Positions 17,659 to 26,044 of a stretch of 64,000 nucleotides of DNA are shown here, piece by piece; the first letter of the stretch is position 1, and each line of letters begins with the position of its first letter. The stretch lies in the NCBI RefSeq assembly GCF_900070365.1, contig NZ_LN850107.1, positions 6,324,001 to 6,388,000 of the forward strand, read 5' to 3'. The stretch comes from Alloactinosynnema sp. L-07. GTDB lineage: Bacteria; Actinomycetota; Actinomycetes; Mycobacteriales; Pseudonocardiaceae. The position numbers and the translations under genes are program-made. The notes beneath the pieces are model-generated. The model was given only the letters and a program-made list of their open reading frames with translations, was not told the DNA's origin and searched no databases.

Positions 17659-17779
17659 CGGTGGGCAATCGCCGAGTTCCCGGGCCATCGGCGAGGACTC
17701 GACTTCGGTTGCCCCACGCGCGCGTCATCGAATTCCAGGGATGATGGGATCAACGCTGAATCCACGGAGTTGACTGATC

Positions 17780-19234
17780 ATGTCCTGGGGTACCCCCGTG
17801 CGCACCGTCGCGGCACTCATCGCCGCGATCGGCTTCACTGCCTGCTCTAGTCCGGCTGACAGCCCGATCCCGACCTCCCCGACCTCCAGCGGAGGTGCCG
17901 TCCCGGCGGGACACGGCGCGGACGGCATGGGTGACCCGTACTACCCGACCGACGGCAACGGCGGCTACGACGCCTCCGGGTACGAGGTGTCGATCAGCTA
18001 CGACCCGAAGACGAAGAACCTCGACGGCGACACCGTCGTGAAAGCCACCGCCACCGAAGCATTGACCACGTTCAACCTCGATCTGGCCGGTCTGAAGGTG
18101 GCGGCCGTCGAGGTCGACGGGCAGGCCGCCGAGTTCAGCTCCAAAGGCGACCATGAGCTGGTGATCACCCCGAAGACGCCGATCGTCAAGGGAGCCGCGT
18201 TCGCCACCCGGGTCCGCTACGGCGGTGAGCCGACCTCCGACGGGGACGACACGCTCGGCCCGGAAGGCTGGAAGATCTCGAAGTCCGGCGGCGCGTTCGC
18301 CGCGGGTCAGCCGCACTCCGCCGCGCATTGGTTCCCGGTCAACGATCACCCCCGCGACAAGGCGACCTTCAAGCTGGCCGCGCGCGTTCCGGACGGGTGG
18401 AGCGTGGTGTCCAACGGCCGCGAGGAACCATCAGTGACCGCCGACGGCTGGACGACCTTTCACTGGGTGGAGTCGAACCCGATGGCCAGCTACCTGGCGA
18501 CGGTCGGTATCGACAAGTGGACGTTCGAGCGGTCCACGCTGCCCGGTGGCGTCCCGGTGGTGAACGCCTACGCGCCCGGCGTCGAGGACAAGCGGGCCAT
18601 GCAGGCGCGGATGCCCGAGGTGATCGAGTTCCTGTCCGCGAAACTCGGGCCATACCCGTTCAGCTCGGCCGGTGGGATCTACCTCTACGAGAACAACAGC
18701 TTCGCGCTGGAGACCCAGGGCAGGCCGATCTACGCGAGGCGGACTGAGTTGGGCCTCGTGGTGCACGAATACGCGCACCAGTGGTTCGGCAACTCGGTGT
18801 CGATCAAGAACTGGGCGGACATCTGCCTGAACGAGTGCTTCGCGTCCTACGCGGAGTGGCTTTGGGACGAGGCGAAGGACGGGGCCGACCTCGACGAGCG
18901 TTACCGCACCGAGATCGCGGACATCGACGACGCGGAGCGGTTCTGGGGCCGCACGCTGTACGACATGGGCGCGGGCAACGAGTTCGGCGCGGTCTACGAC
19001 AAGGGTCAGCTCGCCGTGCACGCGTTTCGGCGCCAGATCGGCGACCCGGCGTTCGATCGGCTGCTCAAGGAGTGGGTGATGAAGCACAAGGACGGGAACG
19101 CGTCCTGGCCGGAGTTCGAGGAGATGGCGATCTCGGTGTCCGGCCAGGACCTGCGGGCGTTCTTCGACGCGTGGTTCCGCTCCGATCGGATCCCGGCCGA
19201 CGACTTCCTCTACCCGGGCTCGCTCCGCGGTTGA
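17780..19234 (+). CDS. Secreted lipoprotein, M1-family metallopeptidase
   Basis: 484 residues. A lipobox signal peptide is visible (ALIAAIGFTACSS; Cys about residue 23). A Ser/Thr/Pro spacer then leads to the M1 N-terminal beta domain starting near YEVSISYDPKTKNLDGDTVV. The zinc motif HEYAHQWFG starts at H329 and the third ligand is in NECFASYAEW. The usual GAMEN exopeptidase motif is replaced by FALETQ, as in many actinobacterial homologues. The protein is shorter than full-length aminopeptidase N because it lacks the large C-terminal helical domain. It is probably membrane-anchored outside the cell and trims peptides. It stands alone, with its own promoter region of about 120 nt. Confidence 0.9.
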   Translation: MSWGTPVRTVAALIAAIGFTACSSPADSPIPTSPTSSGGAVPAGHGADGMGDPYYPTDGNGGYDASGYEVSISYDPKTKNLDGDTVVKATATEALTTFNLDLAGLKVAAVEVDGQAAEFSSKGDHELVITPKTPIVKGAAFATRVRYGGEPTSDGDDTLGPEGWKISKSGGAFAAGQPHSAAHWFPVNDHPRDKATFKLAARVPDGWSVVSNGREEPSVTADGWTTFHWVESNPMASYLATVGIDKWTFERSTLPGGVPVVNAYAPGVEDKRAMQARMPEVIEFLSAKLGPYPFSSAGGIYLYENNSFALETQGRPIYARRTELGLVVHEYAHQWFGNSVSIKNWADICLNECFASYAEWLWDEAKDGADLDERYRTEIADIDDAERFWGRTLYDMGAGNEFGAVYDKGQLAVHAFRRQIGDPAFDRLLKEWVMKHKDGNASWPEFEEMAISVSGQDLRAFFDAWFRSDRIPADDFLYPGSLRG

Positions 19235-19287
19235 CCGCTCGCCTGCTGTCGGACCCGGCGTCGAGGCCGAGTCGGATTGGCGCGAGG

Positions 19288-19713
19288 TCAGCGATCGATC
19301 CGCTGTCTCCACCGCGCTCGCGAATGCCATGCGCTGACGTGCCGTGCGTTCGGGTCGCGCAGAGTTCGGCGCAGGAAGTCCTCGTCGAGGCAGGCGATCA
19401 TGCGGCGCAGTTCGTTGCCAGGTCCGCGAGCGGTGCCGTTGACCGCGCGTTCGACTAGGTCGCGGGCATCGATCACGTCTCCGACGTAGTAGTCGTACCG
19501 GCTGACGTAGAGCCATCGTCAGCCGTCGCTGAGGAATGCCCGGTAGATGCGCAGGGCGCGAGCCACCTCACCGGGGTTGCGGGTCCGTGACTCCCAGCGG
19601 ATCAGTTCCGCCTGAGTGCGAGCGCTCAGGCCGTCGATGTGGCTGAACCCGCGGTTCGGAAGCTCGGCGATGGGAAGAAGAGCGCGTACCGCGCCGGGCC
19701 GTCTACGCGGCAT
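19288..19713 (-). pseudogene. Conserved small protein interrupted by an in-frame TGA
   Basis: From the ATG at 19713 one frame reads MPRRRPGAVRALLPIAELPN, then IDGLSARTQAELIRWESRTR and ALRIYRAFLSDG. It hits TGA at 19519-19521 and continues in the same frame with RWLYVSRYDYYVGDVIDARD, then LVERAVNGTARGPGNELRRM and DEDFLRRTLRDP. The sequence on both sides looks like one continuous actinobacterial protein of about 140 residues, function unknown. A single stop codon suggests recent inactivation or a base error. The remaining 120-170 bases on either side hold no recognisable gene. Confidence 0.55.
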
Positions 19714-19887
19714 TGGCCTTTCGGGTCTGCATATGCACAGGGGTACACCGCAGGCGCGCTCTTGGACAACTTGAATAACTCGGCTGGCCGCGTCGGAAAT
19801 CGGCTGACAAAGGGGTGGGTCGTTGTTACGGTTCGACCGCACTCCTGGTGCGCAGCCCGCGGTTACTTCGACTGTAAATTGAAACCG

Positions 19888-20085
19888 CGGGCGACTTGAT
19901 CTCGGGAGTCGCGAACTTCGGCGGTGCCCGGTGCGCAGGCAACGGTTACTTCCACTCCTAATGGGCAGGTTGTGGGTTCGAGTCCCACCTCCGACGAAAG
20001 TCGGGGTAGCTCAACTGGCAGAGCAGCTACGTCACCGTGGCCGACTTTGATCTCGGGCGCCTCCGAAGTTCGTGGTTCCCCCTCT
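19888..20085 (+). ncRNA. yrlA: Y RNA of YrlA type with permuted tRNA-like module
   Basis: Bases 19904-19921 pair with 20063-20080 over 18 bp including the exact CGAACTTCGG/CCGAAGTTCG, forming the long closing stem that Ro proteins bind. Inside is a circularly permuted tRNA: T arm 19972-19988 (loop TTCGAGT), acceptor 3' strand 19989-19995, GAAA loop, acceptor 5' strand 20000-20006 (GTCGGGG), T8A9, and D arm 20009-20024 (GCTC/GAGC). Upstream, CTCCTAA at about 19952 even resembles an anticodon loop. This is the architecture described for bacterial YrlA RNAs, which tether to Rsr. The rsr gene starts 15 nt beyond. Ends are approximate. Confidence 0.82.
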
Positions 20086-20099
20086 CTGGGGAAATCGAA

Positions 20100-21674
20100 A
20101 TGAGCAAGTTCAACCTCACCACCGTGCGCGCGGCCGTGCGGTCGGCGGTCACGACCGGCAAGGTGCCCACTGGCACCACCCACGAGGGCGGTGCCGGGTA
20201 CGCCCGTGACGCCAAGTCCCAACTCTTCCTGCTGGCTGTCACCAACATGGTCGGCGAGCACACCTTCTACGAGTCCGCCGCCAAGCGCGACCTGCGGTAC
20301 GCCGAGTTGGTCGCCGAGACCGCCGTCGAAGATCCCGACTGGACTGCCCGGTTCCTTGTCTGGCTGCGTAGCGAGGCCAACATGCGGACCGCGGCTCTCG
20401 TGGGCGCTGCTGAGTACGTCCGCGCGCGGTTGGGTGCCGCGGGTGAGGCGACGCACAGCAATCGGGCGGTGATCGGCAGCGTTCTCCAGCGGGCCGACGA
20501 GCCCGGCGAGATGCTCGCCTACTGGACCGGCGTCCACGGTCGCAACGTGCCCAAGCCCGTCAAGCGTGGCATCGCCGACGCGGTCACGCGCCTGTACGAC
20601 GAGCGGGCGCTGCTCAAGTGGGACAGCGACGCCCGCGGGTTCCGCATGGGTGACGTCATCGACCTGGTGCACCCGACTCCGTCCGCGCCTTGGCAGGGGG
20701 AGTTGTTCCGGCACGCGTTGGATCGGCGGCACAAGCGGGACAACCCGATTCCGGCGGAGCTGACCGTGCTGACCGCGCGCGCTCGGCTGACTGCGATGCC
20801 GGTCGGGGAGCGGCGGGCGGCGCTCGACCCGAACGCGATGCGGGCGGCTGGGATGACGTGGGAGGCGCTCGCGGGTTGGCTGCAGGGGCCGCTCGACGCG
20901 GGGGCGTGGGAGGCGGTGATTCCCAGCATGGGGTACATGGCCTTGCTGCGGAACCTGCGCAACTTCGACGAGGCCGGTGTGTCCGACGAGGTCGCCGCCC
21001 AGGTGGCCGCGCGGCTGTCCGACCCTGCTCAGGTCGCGCGGTCGCGGCAACTGCCCATGCGGTTCCTCTCGGCCTACCGGGCGGCGCCGTCGCTGCGGTG
21101 GGGGCACGCGCTGGATCTGGCGTTGGCCGCGTCACTGGACAACGTGCCCCGGCTCGCCGGGCGGACGTTGATACTGGTCGACACCTCCGGCTCGATGGAC
21201 AGCGGCTTCTCGCGGGACGGAACCTTGCGCCGGTGGGACGCGGCGGCGGTGTTCGGCATCGCGCTGGGGACTCGGTGCGAGCGGGCGGACGTGGTGTCGT
21301 TCTCCGACGCGTACTTCGGTGCGCCGACCAAGGTGTTCCCGCTGCGGCGCAAGGAGTCGCTGTTGCGGGCGGTCGAGCGGTGGAAGAGCGGTGGCTACTT
21401 CCTCAACGGGGGCACCGACACCACCGGCGCGATCCGCGCGCATCTGCGGGGGCACGATCGGCTCGTGATCATCACCGACGAGCAGTCGCGTGGTGACGTC
21501 GGCGCCGCGGTGCCCGCCGAGCTGCCGTTCTACACCTGGAACCTGGCCGGGTACGAGCACGGCCACGCGCCGAGCGGGCTTGGGGCGCGGCATACGTTCG
21601 GTGGGTTGAGCGACGCGGCCTTCGGGCTGATCCCGCTGCTGGAGGCGGGGCGGAACGCGGGCTGGCCGTTCTGA
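20100..21674 (+). CDS. rsr: TROVE/vWA protein, Ro60 orthologue Rsr
   Basis: 524 residues from ATG 20100; an upstream in-frame start would lie within the Y RNA. The N-terminal two thirds are the HEAT-like TROVE ring (LFLLAVTNMVGEHTFYESAA, LRSEANMRTAALVGAAEYVR, VPKPVKRGIADAVTRLYDER). The C-terminal von Willebrand A domain has the MIDAS motif DTSGSM (from D361), T in GGTDTTGA and D in IITDEQS. Rsr binds misfolded or Y RNAs in the ring hole and works with PNPase or other nucleases in RNA quality control and stress survival. The Y RNA immediately upstream supports this role. No PNPase or rtcAB gene is nearby. Confidence 0.95.
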   Translation: MSKFNLTTVRAAVRSAVTTGKVPTGTTHEGGAGYARDAKSQLFLLAVTNMVGEHTFYESAAKRDLRYAELVAETAVEDPDWTARFLVWLRSEANMRTAALVGAAEYVRARLGAAGEATHSNRAVIGSVLQRADEPGEMLAYWTGVHGRNVPKPVKRGIADAVTRLYDERALLKWDSDARGFRMGDVIDLVHPTPSAPWQGELFRHALDRRHKRDNPIPAELTVLTARARLTAMPVGERRAALDPNAMRAAGMTWEALAGWLQGPLDAGAWEAVIPSMGYMALLRNLRNFDEAGVSDEVAAQVAARLSDPAQVARSRQLPMRFLSAYRAAPSLRWGHALDLALAASLDNVPRLAGRTLILVDTSGSMDSGFSRDGTLRRWDAAAVFGIALGTRCERADVVSFSDAYFGAPTKVFPLRRKESLLRAVERWKSGGYFLNGGTDTTGAIRAHLRGHDRLVIITDEQSRGDVGAAVPAELPFYTWNLAGYEHGHAPSGLGARHTFGGLSDAAFGLIPLLEAGRNAGWPF

Positions 21675-21686
21675 CCGACCAATAGG

Positions 21687-21723
21687 GAACGGCCCCGGAG
21701 CTGGGGGTCCGCCGGGGCCGTTC
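21687..21723 (+). terminator. Strong hairpin terminator after rsr
   Basis: GAACGGCCCCGG (21687-21698) pairs perfectly with CCGGGGCCGTTC (21712-21723) 13 nt after the rsr stop. The stem is 12 bp, GC-rich, with short T's at its end, as usual in actinobacteria. Confidence 0.8.
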
Positions 21724-21861
21724 TCCCACTGAATCGCCAGGCGTCGCCGTTCGTTTCACTTGGGTTCAGGAAATCTTGTCACGTCCTGTGTGGACACCTT
21801 GTGACCTGCTCGTCAACTAAATCCCGACGCACCGACGGTGAGATCGTCTACCTTCGATGTC

Positions 21862-22650
21862 ATGGCTACATTGGTGACGTTCCACGCCCACCCCGACGAC
21901 GAGTGCATCGCGACCGGGGGTGTCATGCGCAAGGCCGCGGACGACGGGCACCGGGTCGTGTTGGTGGTGGCGACCCGCGGGGAGATGGGTGAGGTGGCCG
22001 ACGGCTTCCTCGACGAGGGTGAACACCTCTGGCAGCGGCGGGTCGAGGAGACCAGGGCCGCCGCCGAACTGCTCGGCGTCTCGCGCGTCGAGTTTCTCGG
22101 CTACGTCGACTCCGGGATGATGGGCGAGCCGTCCAACGACGCCCCCGGGTCCTTCTGGACCGCGAGTGTCGACGAGGCCGCCGACCGGCTTGCGAAGATC
22201 CTGGCCGACGAGCAGGCCGACGTGCTCACCATCTACGACGACAACGGCGGCTACGGCCACCCCGACCACATCCAGGTCCACCGGGTCGGCATGCGGGCCG
22301 CCGAGCTGGCGGGCACGGAGCGTGTCTATCAGGCGACGATGAACCGCGACCAGATCCGCCGCCAGCAGCAGGAGGCGATCGACCAGGGCGGCGAGGCCGA
22401 CTTCGGGCCGCCGGAGGACTTGGAGCTCGGCAAGCCCGAGGCCGAGATCACCGCCGCGGTCGACGTGACCGCGTATCTCTCGCACAAGCGGGCGGCGATG
22501 CGGGCGCACGCGAGCCAGATATCCGAGGAGTCCTTCTTCCTGGCGATGCCGGATGAGATCTTCGCCATGGCGTTCGGCACCGAATGGTTCATCCGCCAAG
22601 GCGAGGGCCCCGGCATCACCGAGACCGACCTGCTGCCGACAACAGCCTGA
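21862..22650 (+). CDS. PIG-L family deacetylase, mycothiol conjugate amidase-like
   Basis: 262 residues. The zinc site AHPDDE occurs at residues 9-14 and the distal GHPDH motif is in GGYGHPDHIQVHRVG. The fold is that of LmbE/PIG-L enzymes. Length and the FDEGEHLWQRR / LGVSRVEFLGYVDSGMMG segments fit the MshB/Mca branch that hydrolyses GlcNAc-Ins or mycothiol S-conjugates during detoxification in actinomycetes. There is no Shine-Dalgarno before ATG 21862 and a TACCTTCGAT-like -10 just upstream, so the mRNA may be leaderless. Mca versus another deacetylase cannot be settled here. Confidence 0.82.
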   Translation: MATLVTFHAHPDDECIATGGVMRKAADDGHRVVLVVATRGEMGEVADGFLDEGEHLWQRRVEETRAAAELLGVSRVEFLGYVDSGMMGEPSNDAPGSFWTASVDEAADRLAKILADEQADVLTIYDDNGGYGHPDHIQVHRVGMRAAELAGTERVYQATMNRDQIRRQQQEAIDQGGEADFGPPEDLELGKPEAEITAAVDVTAYLSHKRAAMRAHASQISEESFFLAMPDEIFAMAFGTEWFIRQGEGPGITETDLLPTTA

Positions 22651-22715
22651 GTGACCTGCGCCTTCGCCGCTCGTTGTGGTACACCAGAGATCCCACGCGA
22701 GGCAGGAGGGCCGTC

Positions 22716-23477
22716 ATGGTCGACGATCGGCGTGCCCTCCCCTCCGGGAACGGTGAGGAACCCGACTTCGTGGACCGGGCCGGTCGGACGCTGGGCTGGC
22801 TGTACCGCAGCGGGTGGCAGGTGGCGCGCAGGCTGCCGGGCGGCGAACTCGCCGAGCGGCAGGTGCAGAAGGTCGAGGCGGCCTTCGCCACGGAGGTGCG
22901 CAAGCACCTGGAGGCGCCGGAGCCGTCGACGGCGCTGATCGAGACGCCCAAGCGGGCCGCGGAGCCGATGCGGCTGGCGATGGCCGAACTGTTGGAACGC
23001 TCCGTCACCGACAGCAAGGACGCCGCCCGCGACCACTACTTCGAGTCCATCCTCCGCCAGCTGCTGCCTGATGAGGCCCGCATCGTCTCCGCGCTGTCCG
23101 ACGGCACGGTCTTCCCGCTGGTCCACCTGGCCGCGCGGACGTCGGTGGCCGGCGGGCAGCGGCTGGTGCTGGAGAACGCCTCCACGGTCGGGAAGGCGGC
23201 CGGGGTCATCCAGCCCGGGCTGACGCCGGTGTATGTGGGTCGGATCCTGCGGTTCGGCCTGGCCGAGGTCGGCGAGGAGGACACCTCGCTAGGCGTGGCC
23301 TACGAGATGGCGATGACCGACGACCGGGTCCGCGACGCGGAGACCCGGATCAAGGCGGGCGGCCGGTTCGGACCCCGGGTCATCCGGCTGACCTTGCGGA
23401 TCTCGGAACTGGGTGCCCAGTTCTGGGCGGTCTGCGACCCGAGCGCGCGCGCCGTGGCACCCGGCGAGCGCCCATGA
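22716..23477 (+). CDS. Abi-alpha (former DUF4393) family protein
   Basis: 253 residues. The start is ATG 22716 with GGAGGG upstream. PMRLAMAELLERSVTDSKDAARDHYFESILRQLLPDEARI and SDGTVFPLVHLAARTS are characteristic of the Abi-alpha family, named for a phage abortive infection phenotype in low-GC bacteria. Here it contains a Gly-rich turn and two amphipathic segments but no clear membrane helix. The stop overlaps the DUF445 gene by 4 nt, so the pair is co-translated and may act at the membrane together. A housekeeping role is as likely as defence in this setting. Confidence 0.72.
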   Translation: MVDDRRALPSGNGEEPDFVDRAGRTLGWLYRSGWQVARRLPGGELAERQVQKVEAAFATEVRKHLEAPEPSTALIETPKRAAEPMRLAMAELLERSVTDSKDAARDHYFESILRQLLPDEARIVSALSDGTVFPLVHLAARTSVAGGQRLVLENASTVGKAAGVIQPGLTPVYVGRILRFGLAEVGEEDTSLGVAYEMAMTDDRVRDAETRIKAGGRFGPRVIRLTLRISELGAQFWAVCDPSARAVAPGERP

Positions 23478-24709
23478 ACGCTTTCCTCCAGGACTTCCAG
23501 ACCAACTGGCTCGTCTACGCCTCGATGCCGGTCATCGCCGCCCTGATCGGCTACGTCACCAAGCTCGTCGCCATCAAGATGATGTTCGAGCCGCTGGAGT
23601 TCGTCGGCAAGAAGCCCTTCTTCGGCTGGCAGGGAATTGTGCCGCGCCGCGCGGCGCGGATGGCGAGCATCGCCTGCGACACGATGACCGACCGGCTGAT
23701 CTCCGCGGGCGAGGTGATGGGCAGGCTCGACCCGGAACGCATCGTCAAGGAGATCGAGCAGCCGCTGTTCGACGGGGTCGAGGAGATCGCCGCCGAGATC
23801 GCGATGGAGTACCAGCCGGGGCTGTGGGAGTCGACCCCGGAGGCGGTCCGGCGGCGGATCATCCGGCACGTGCAGGGCGAGGCGCCCAGGATCGTGCGGT
23901 CGCTGCTGGAGACGATCAAGCACGACGTGGACGCGGTGTTCGACCTCAAGGACATGGTCGTCAGCAACCTGGTCAAGGACAAGGCGCTGCTCAACCGCAT
24001 TTTCCGCGAGTCAGGGCACAAGGAGTTCCGGTTCATCGCCCGCTCCGGGATCGTCTTCGGCTTCGCCATCGGCCTGGTGCAGATGTTCGCGTGGGCGGCG
24101 CTGAAGAACCCGTGGATCATGCCGATCTTCGGCGGGATCACCGGCTGGTTCAGCGACTGGCTGGCCCTGAAGATGATCTTCCGGCCGAAGCGCCCGACGA
24201 AGTACCTCGGCGTCTTCGAGTGGCAGGGGCTGTTCCTCAAGCGCCGCCAAGAGGTCGCCGCCGACTACGGCGCGCTGATCGCCAAGGAGATCATCACCCC
24301 GAAGAACGTCATCGAGGCGGTGCTGCACGGCCCGCTGTCGGACCGGCTGTTCGCGCTGGTGGCCGCCGAGGTGCAGGAGGCGCTGGACCGGCAGTCCGGG
24401 GTGGCCCGGCCGCTGGTGGTGCTGGCCGTGGGCAGCGGCCGCTACCAGCAGATCAAGCGCAGCATCGCCACGAAGGTCATCGACCGGCTGCCCGAGACGA
24501 TGGCGTACATCGAGGACTACGCGGGCGACGCGATGGACATCCGCAACACCCTGGTCACCAAGATGCAGGAGATGACCGAGGACGAGTTCGAGGGGCTGAT
24601 CCGGCCGGCGTTCGAGCAGGACGAGTGGATCCTGATCGCCACCGGCGCCGTCCTCGGCTTCGCGGTCGGCGAGCTGCAGGTCATCCTGGTGGAGACGCTG
24701 GCTCACTAG
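23474..24709 (+). CDS. DUF445 family membrane protein
   Basis: 411 residues. An N-terminal membrane helix (WLVYASMPVIAALIGYVTKLVAIKMMFEPLEFVG, in parts) opens the conserved DUF445 region. An internal hydrophobic segment (GIVFGFAIGLVQMFAWAALK) precedes the second DUF445 repeat GITGWFSDWLALKMIFRPKRP, and a C-terminal helix (WILIATGAVLGFAVGELQVI) ends it. The two 'G-Y/W-..K-.A-.KMMF.P' repeats are symmetrical. YheB-like homologues are membrane-associated, and their biochemical role is unknown. It overlaps the Abi-alpha gene by ATGA. Confidence 0.88.
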   Translation: MNAFLQDFQTNWLVYASMPVIAALIGYVTKLVAIKMMFEPLEFVGKKPFFGWQGIVPRRAARMASIACDTMTDRLISAGEVMGRLDPERIVKEIEQPLFDGVEEIAAEIAMEYQPGLWESTPEAVRRRIIRHVQGEAPRIVRSLLETIKHDVDAVFDLKDMVVSNLVKDKALLNRIFRESGHKEFRFIARSGIVFGFAIGLVQMFAWAALKNPWIMPIFGGITGWFSDWLALKMIFRPKRPTKYLGVFEWQGLFLKRRQEVAADYGALIAKEIITPKNVIEAVLHGPLSDRLFALVAAEVQEALDRQSGVARPLVVLAVGSGRYQQIKRSIATKVIDRLPETMAYIEDYAGDAMDIRNTLVTKMQEMTEDEFEGLIRPAFEQDEWILIATGAVLGFAVGELQVILVETLAH

Positions 24710-24725
24710 GTCTACGGTCGGGACC

Positions 24726-25754
24726 ATGTCCTACGTCGCCGCGGAAGACCGTTACGAGCAGATCCCCTACCGGCGCTGCGGGCGCAGTGGGCTCAAACTG
24801 CCCGCCGTCTCCCTGGGCCTGTGGCACAACTTCGGCGACGACCAGCCGCACGAGATCGGCCGGACCATCCTGCGCCGCGCGTTCGACCTGGGTGTGACGC
24901 ACTTCGATCTCGCCAACAACTACGGACCGCCCTACGGCTCGGCCGAGCGCAACTTCGGCCGCGCGCTGGAGCGCGACCTTGGCGCCTACCGCGACGAGAT
25001 CGTCATCTCCACCAAGGCCGGGTACGACATGTGGCCGGGCCCCTACGGCGAGTGGGGCTCGCGCAAGTACCTGCTGTCCTCTTTGGACCAGTCGCTGGGC
25101 AGGATGGGTCTGGACTACGTCGACATCTTCTACTCCCACCGGTTCGACCCGGACACGCCGCTGGAGGAGACCGTCGGCGCGCTGGCCACCGCCGTGCGCC
25201 AAGGCAAGGCGCTCTACGTCGGCGTCTCGTCGTACTCGCCGATCGCGACCCGCCAGGCCGCGGAGCTGCTGCGCGCCGAGGGGGTGCCGTTGCTGATCCA
25301 CCAGCCGTCGTACTCGCTGCTCAACCGCTGGATCGAGGGCGAACTGCTCGACACCCTCGGTGAGCTGGGCGTGGGCTGCATCGCGTTCTCGCCGCTGGGC
25401 CAGGGCCTGCTCACCGACCGGTACCTCGACGGCGTGCCGGCGGGCTCGCGCGGCAGCCGGTCGTCGTCGCTGAGCCAGGACATGCTGTCCGAGGCCAACC
25501 TGTCCAGGGTGCGCGGCCTCAACGACATCGCCCGGCGCCGCGGCCAGACGCTGGCGCAGCTCGCGGTGGCGTGGGTGGTGCGCGACGAGCGGGTGACCTC
25601 GGCACTGGTCGGCGCCAGCTCGGTCGAGCAGCTGGAGAGCACGCTGCGCGCCGTCGACGGCCCGCCGTTCACCGACGACGAGCTGGCCGAGATCGACAAG
25701 TACGCCGTTGACGCGGGCATCGACCTCTGGGAAGCCTCCCGCAGCGCGGGTTAA
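24726..25754 (+). CDS. Aldo/keto reductase, YghZ/GAP-reductase type
   Basis: 342 residues. Motifs of the AKR14/Kv-beta-like group are present: RRCGRSGLKLPAVSLGLWHN, DLANNYGPPYGSAERNFGRAL (catalytic Asp/Tyr pair), STKAGYDMWPGPYGEWGSRK, YVDIFYSHRFDPDTPLEETV, and the NADPH-binding IAFSPLGQGLLTDRYLDG. Homologues reduce L-glyceraldehyde-3-phosphate, methylglyoxal and similar aldehydes. It is cytosolic and monocistronic, with only 16 nt after the DUF445 gene, so read-through from that pair is likely. Confidence 0.92.
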   Translation: MSYVAAEDRYEQIPYRRCGRSGLKLPAVSLGLWHNFGDDQPHEIGRTILRRAFDLGVTHFDLANNYGPPYGSAERNFGRALERDLGAYRDEIVISTKAGYDMWPGPYGEWGSRKYLLSSLDQSLGRMGLDYVDIFYSHRFDPDTPLEETVGALATAVRQGKALYVGVSSYSPIATRQAAELLRAEGVPLLIHQPSYSLLNRWIEGELLDTLGELGVGCIAFSPLGQGLLTDRYLDGVPAGSRGSRSSSLSQDMLSEANLSRVRGLNDIARRRGQTLAQLAVAWVVRDERVTSALVGASSVEQLESTLRAVDGPPFTDDELAEIDKYAVDAGIDLWEASRSAG

Positions 25755-25796
25755 CCCGATTCCGCCGCGCTCGACCTGAAATCGTCCTGCGCTTAT

Positions 25797-26044
25797 CCGC
25801 GCGGGGCCGGGATCGTCGGTAGGCTCTTGATCACCTGCTGGAGTGGCACGCCGACCAGCGGGTTCGGCATCTGGAGACCACCATCACGGCGGGCAATGCC
25901 CCGTCGATCGGCCCGTTCACCGCGTTGGCCGCGCGCCACCAGGCGCGGTTGTCGCGCAGCGAACTGTTCCCAGCCGATCAGTTTCCCGACGAGCACGACG
26001 CCGAGGATCTGTACCGACTTCCCGCACAGGATGGAGTGCTGTGA
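25797..26044 (+). pseudogene. ectA: Remnant of ectA (diaminobutyrate acetyltransferase), 5' end lost
   Basis: Only the C-terminal half is readable. RGAGIVGRLL is the acetyl-CoA-binding loop in one frame. It shifts frame at about 25829 into LDHLLEWHADQRVRHLETTI, then GPFTALAARHQARL, ELFPADQFPDEHDAEDLYRL. This is the ordinary end of EctA (LETTVTPDN..S..LF, then FP...EAE.L.RI). No start codon is available and the preceding 40 bases have no homologous sequence. The stop overlaps the ectB start as GTGA, showing the former ectAB operon arrangement. Confidence 0.72.

Noticed and set aside
19519..19521. TGA as selenocysteine codon
   Set aside because: No SECIS-like hairpin follows, the context SDG-stop-RW is not a redox motif, and no sel genes are in the window.
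19952..20024. An ordinary tRNA gene
   Set aside because: T arm and acceptor 3' strand come before the acceptor 5' strand and D arm. The order is permuted and enclosed in a long stem before rsr, so it fits a Y RNA, not a translated tRNA.
25793..25996. Minus-strand small gene upstream of ectB
   Set aside because: The plus strand over this segment reads as the EctA C-terminus joined to ectB, so the minus frame is a shadow.
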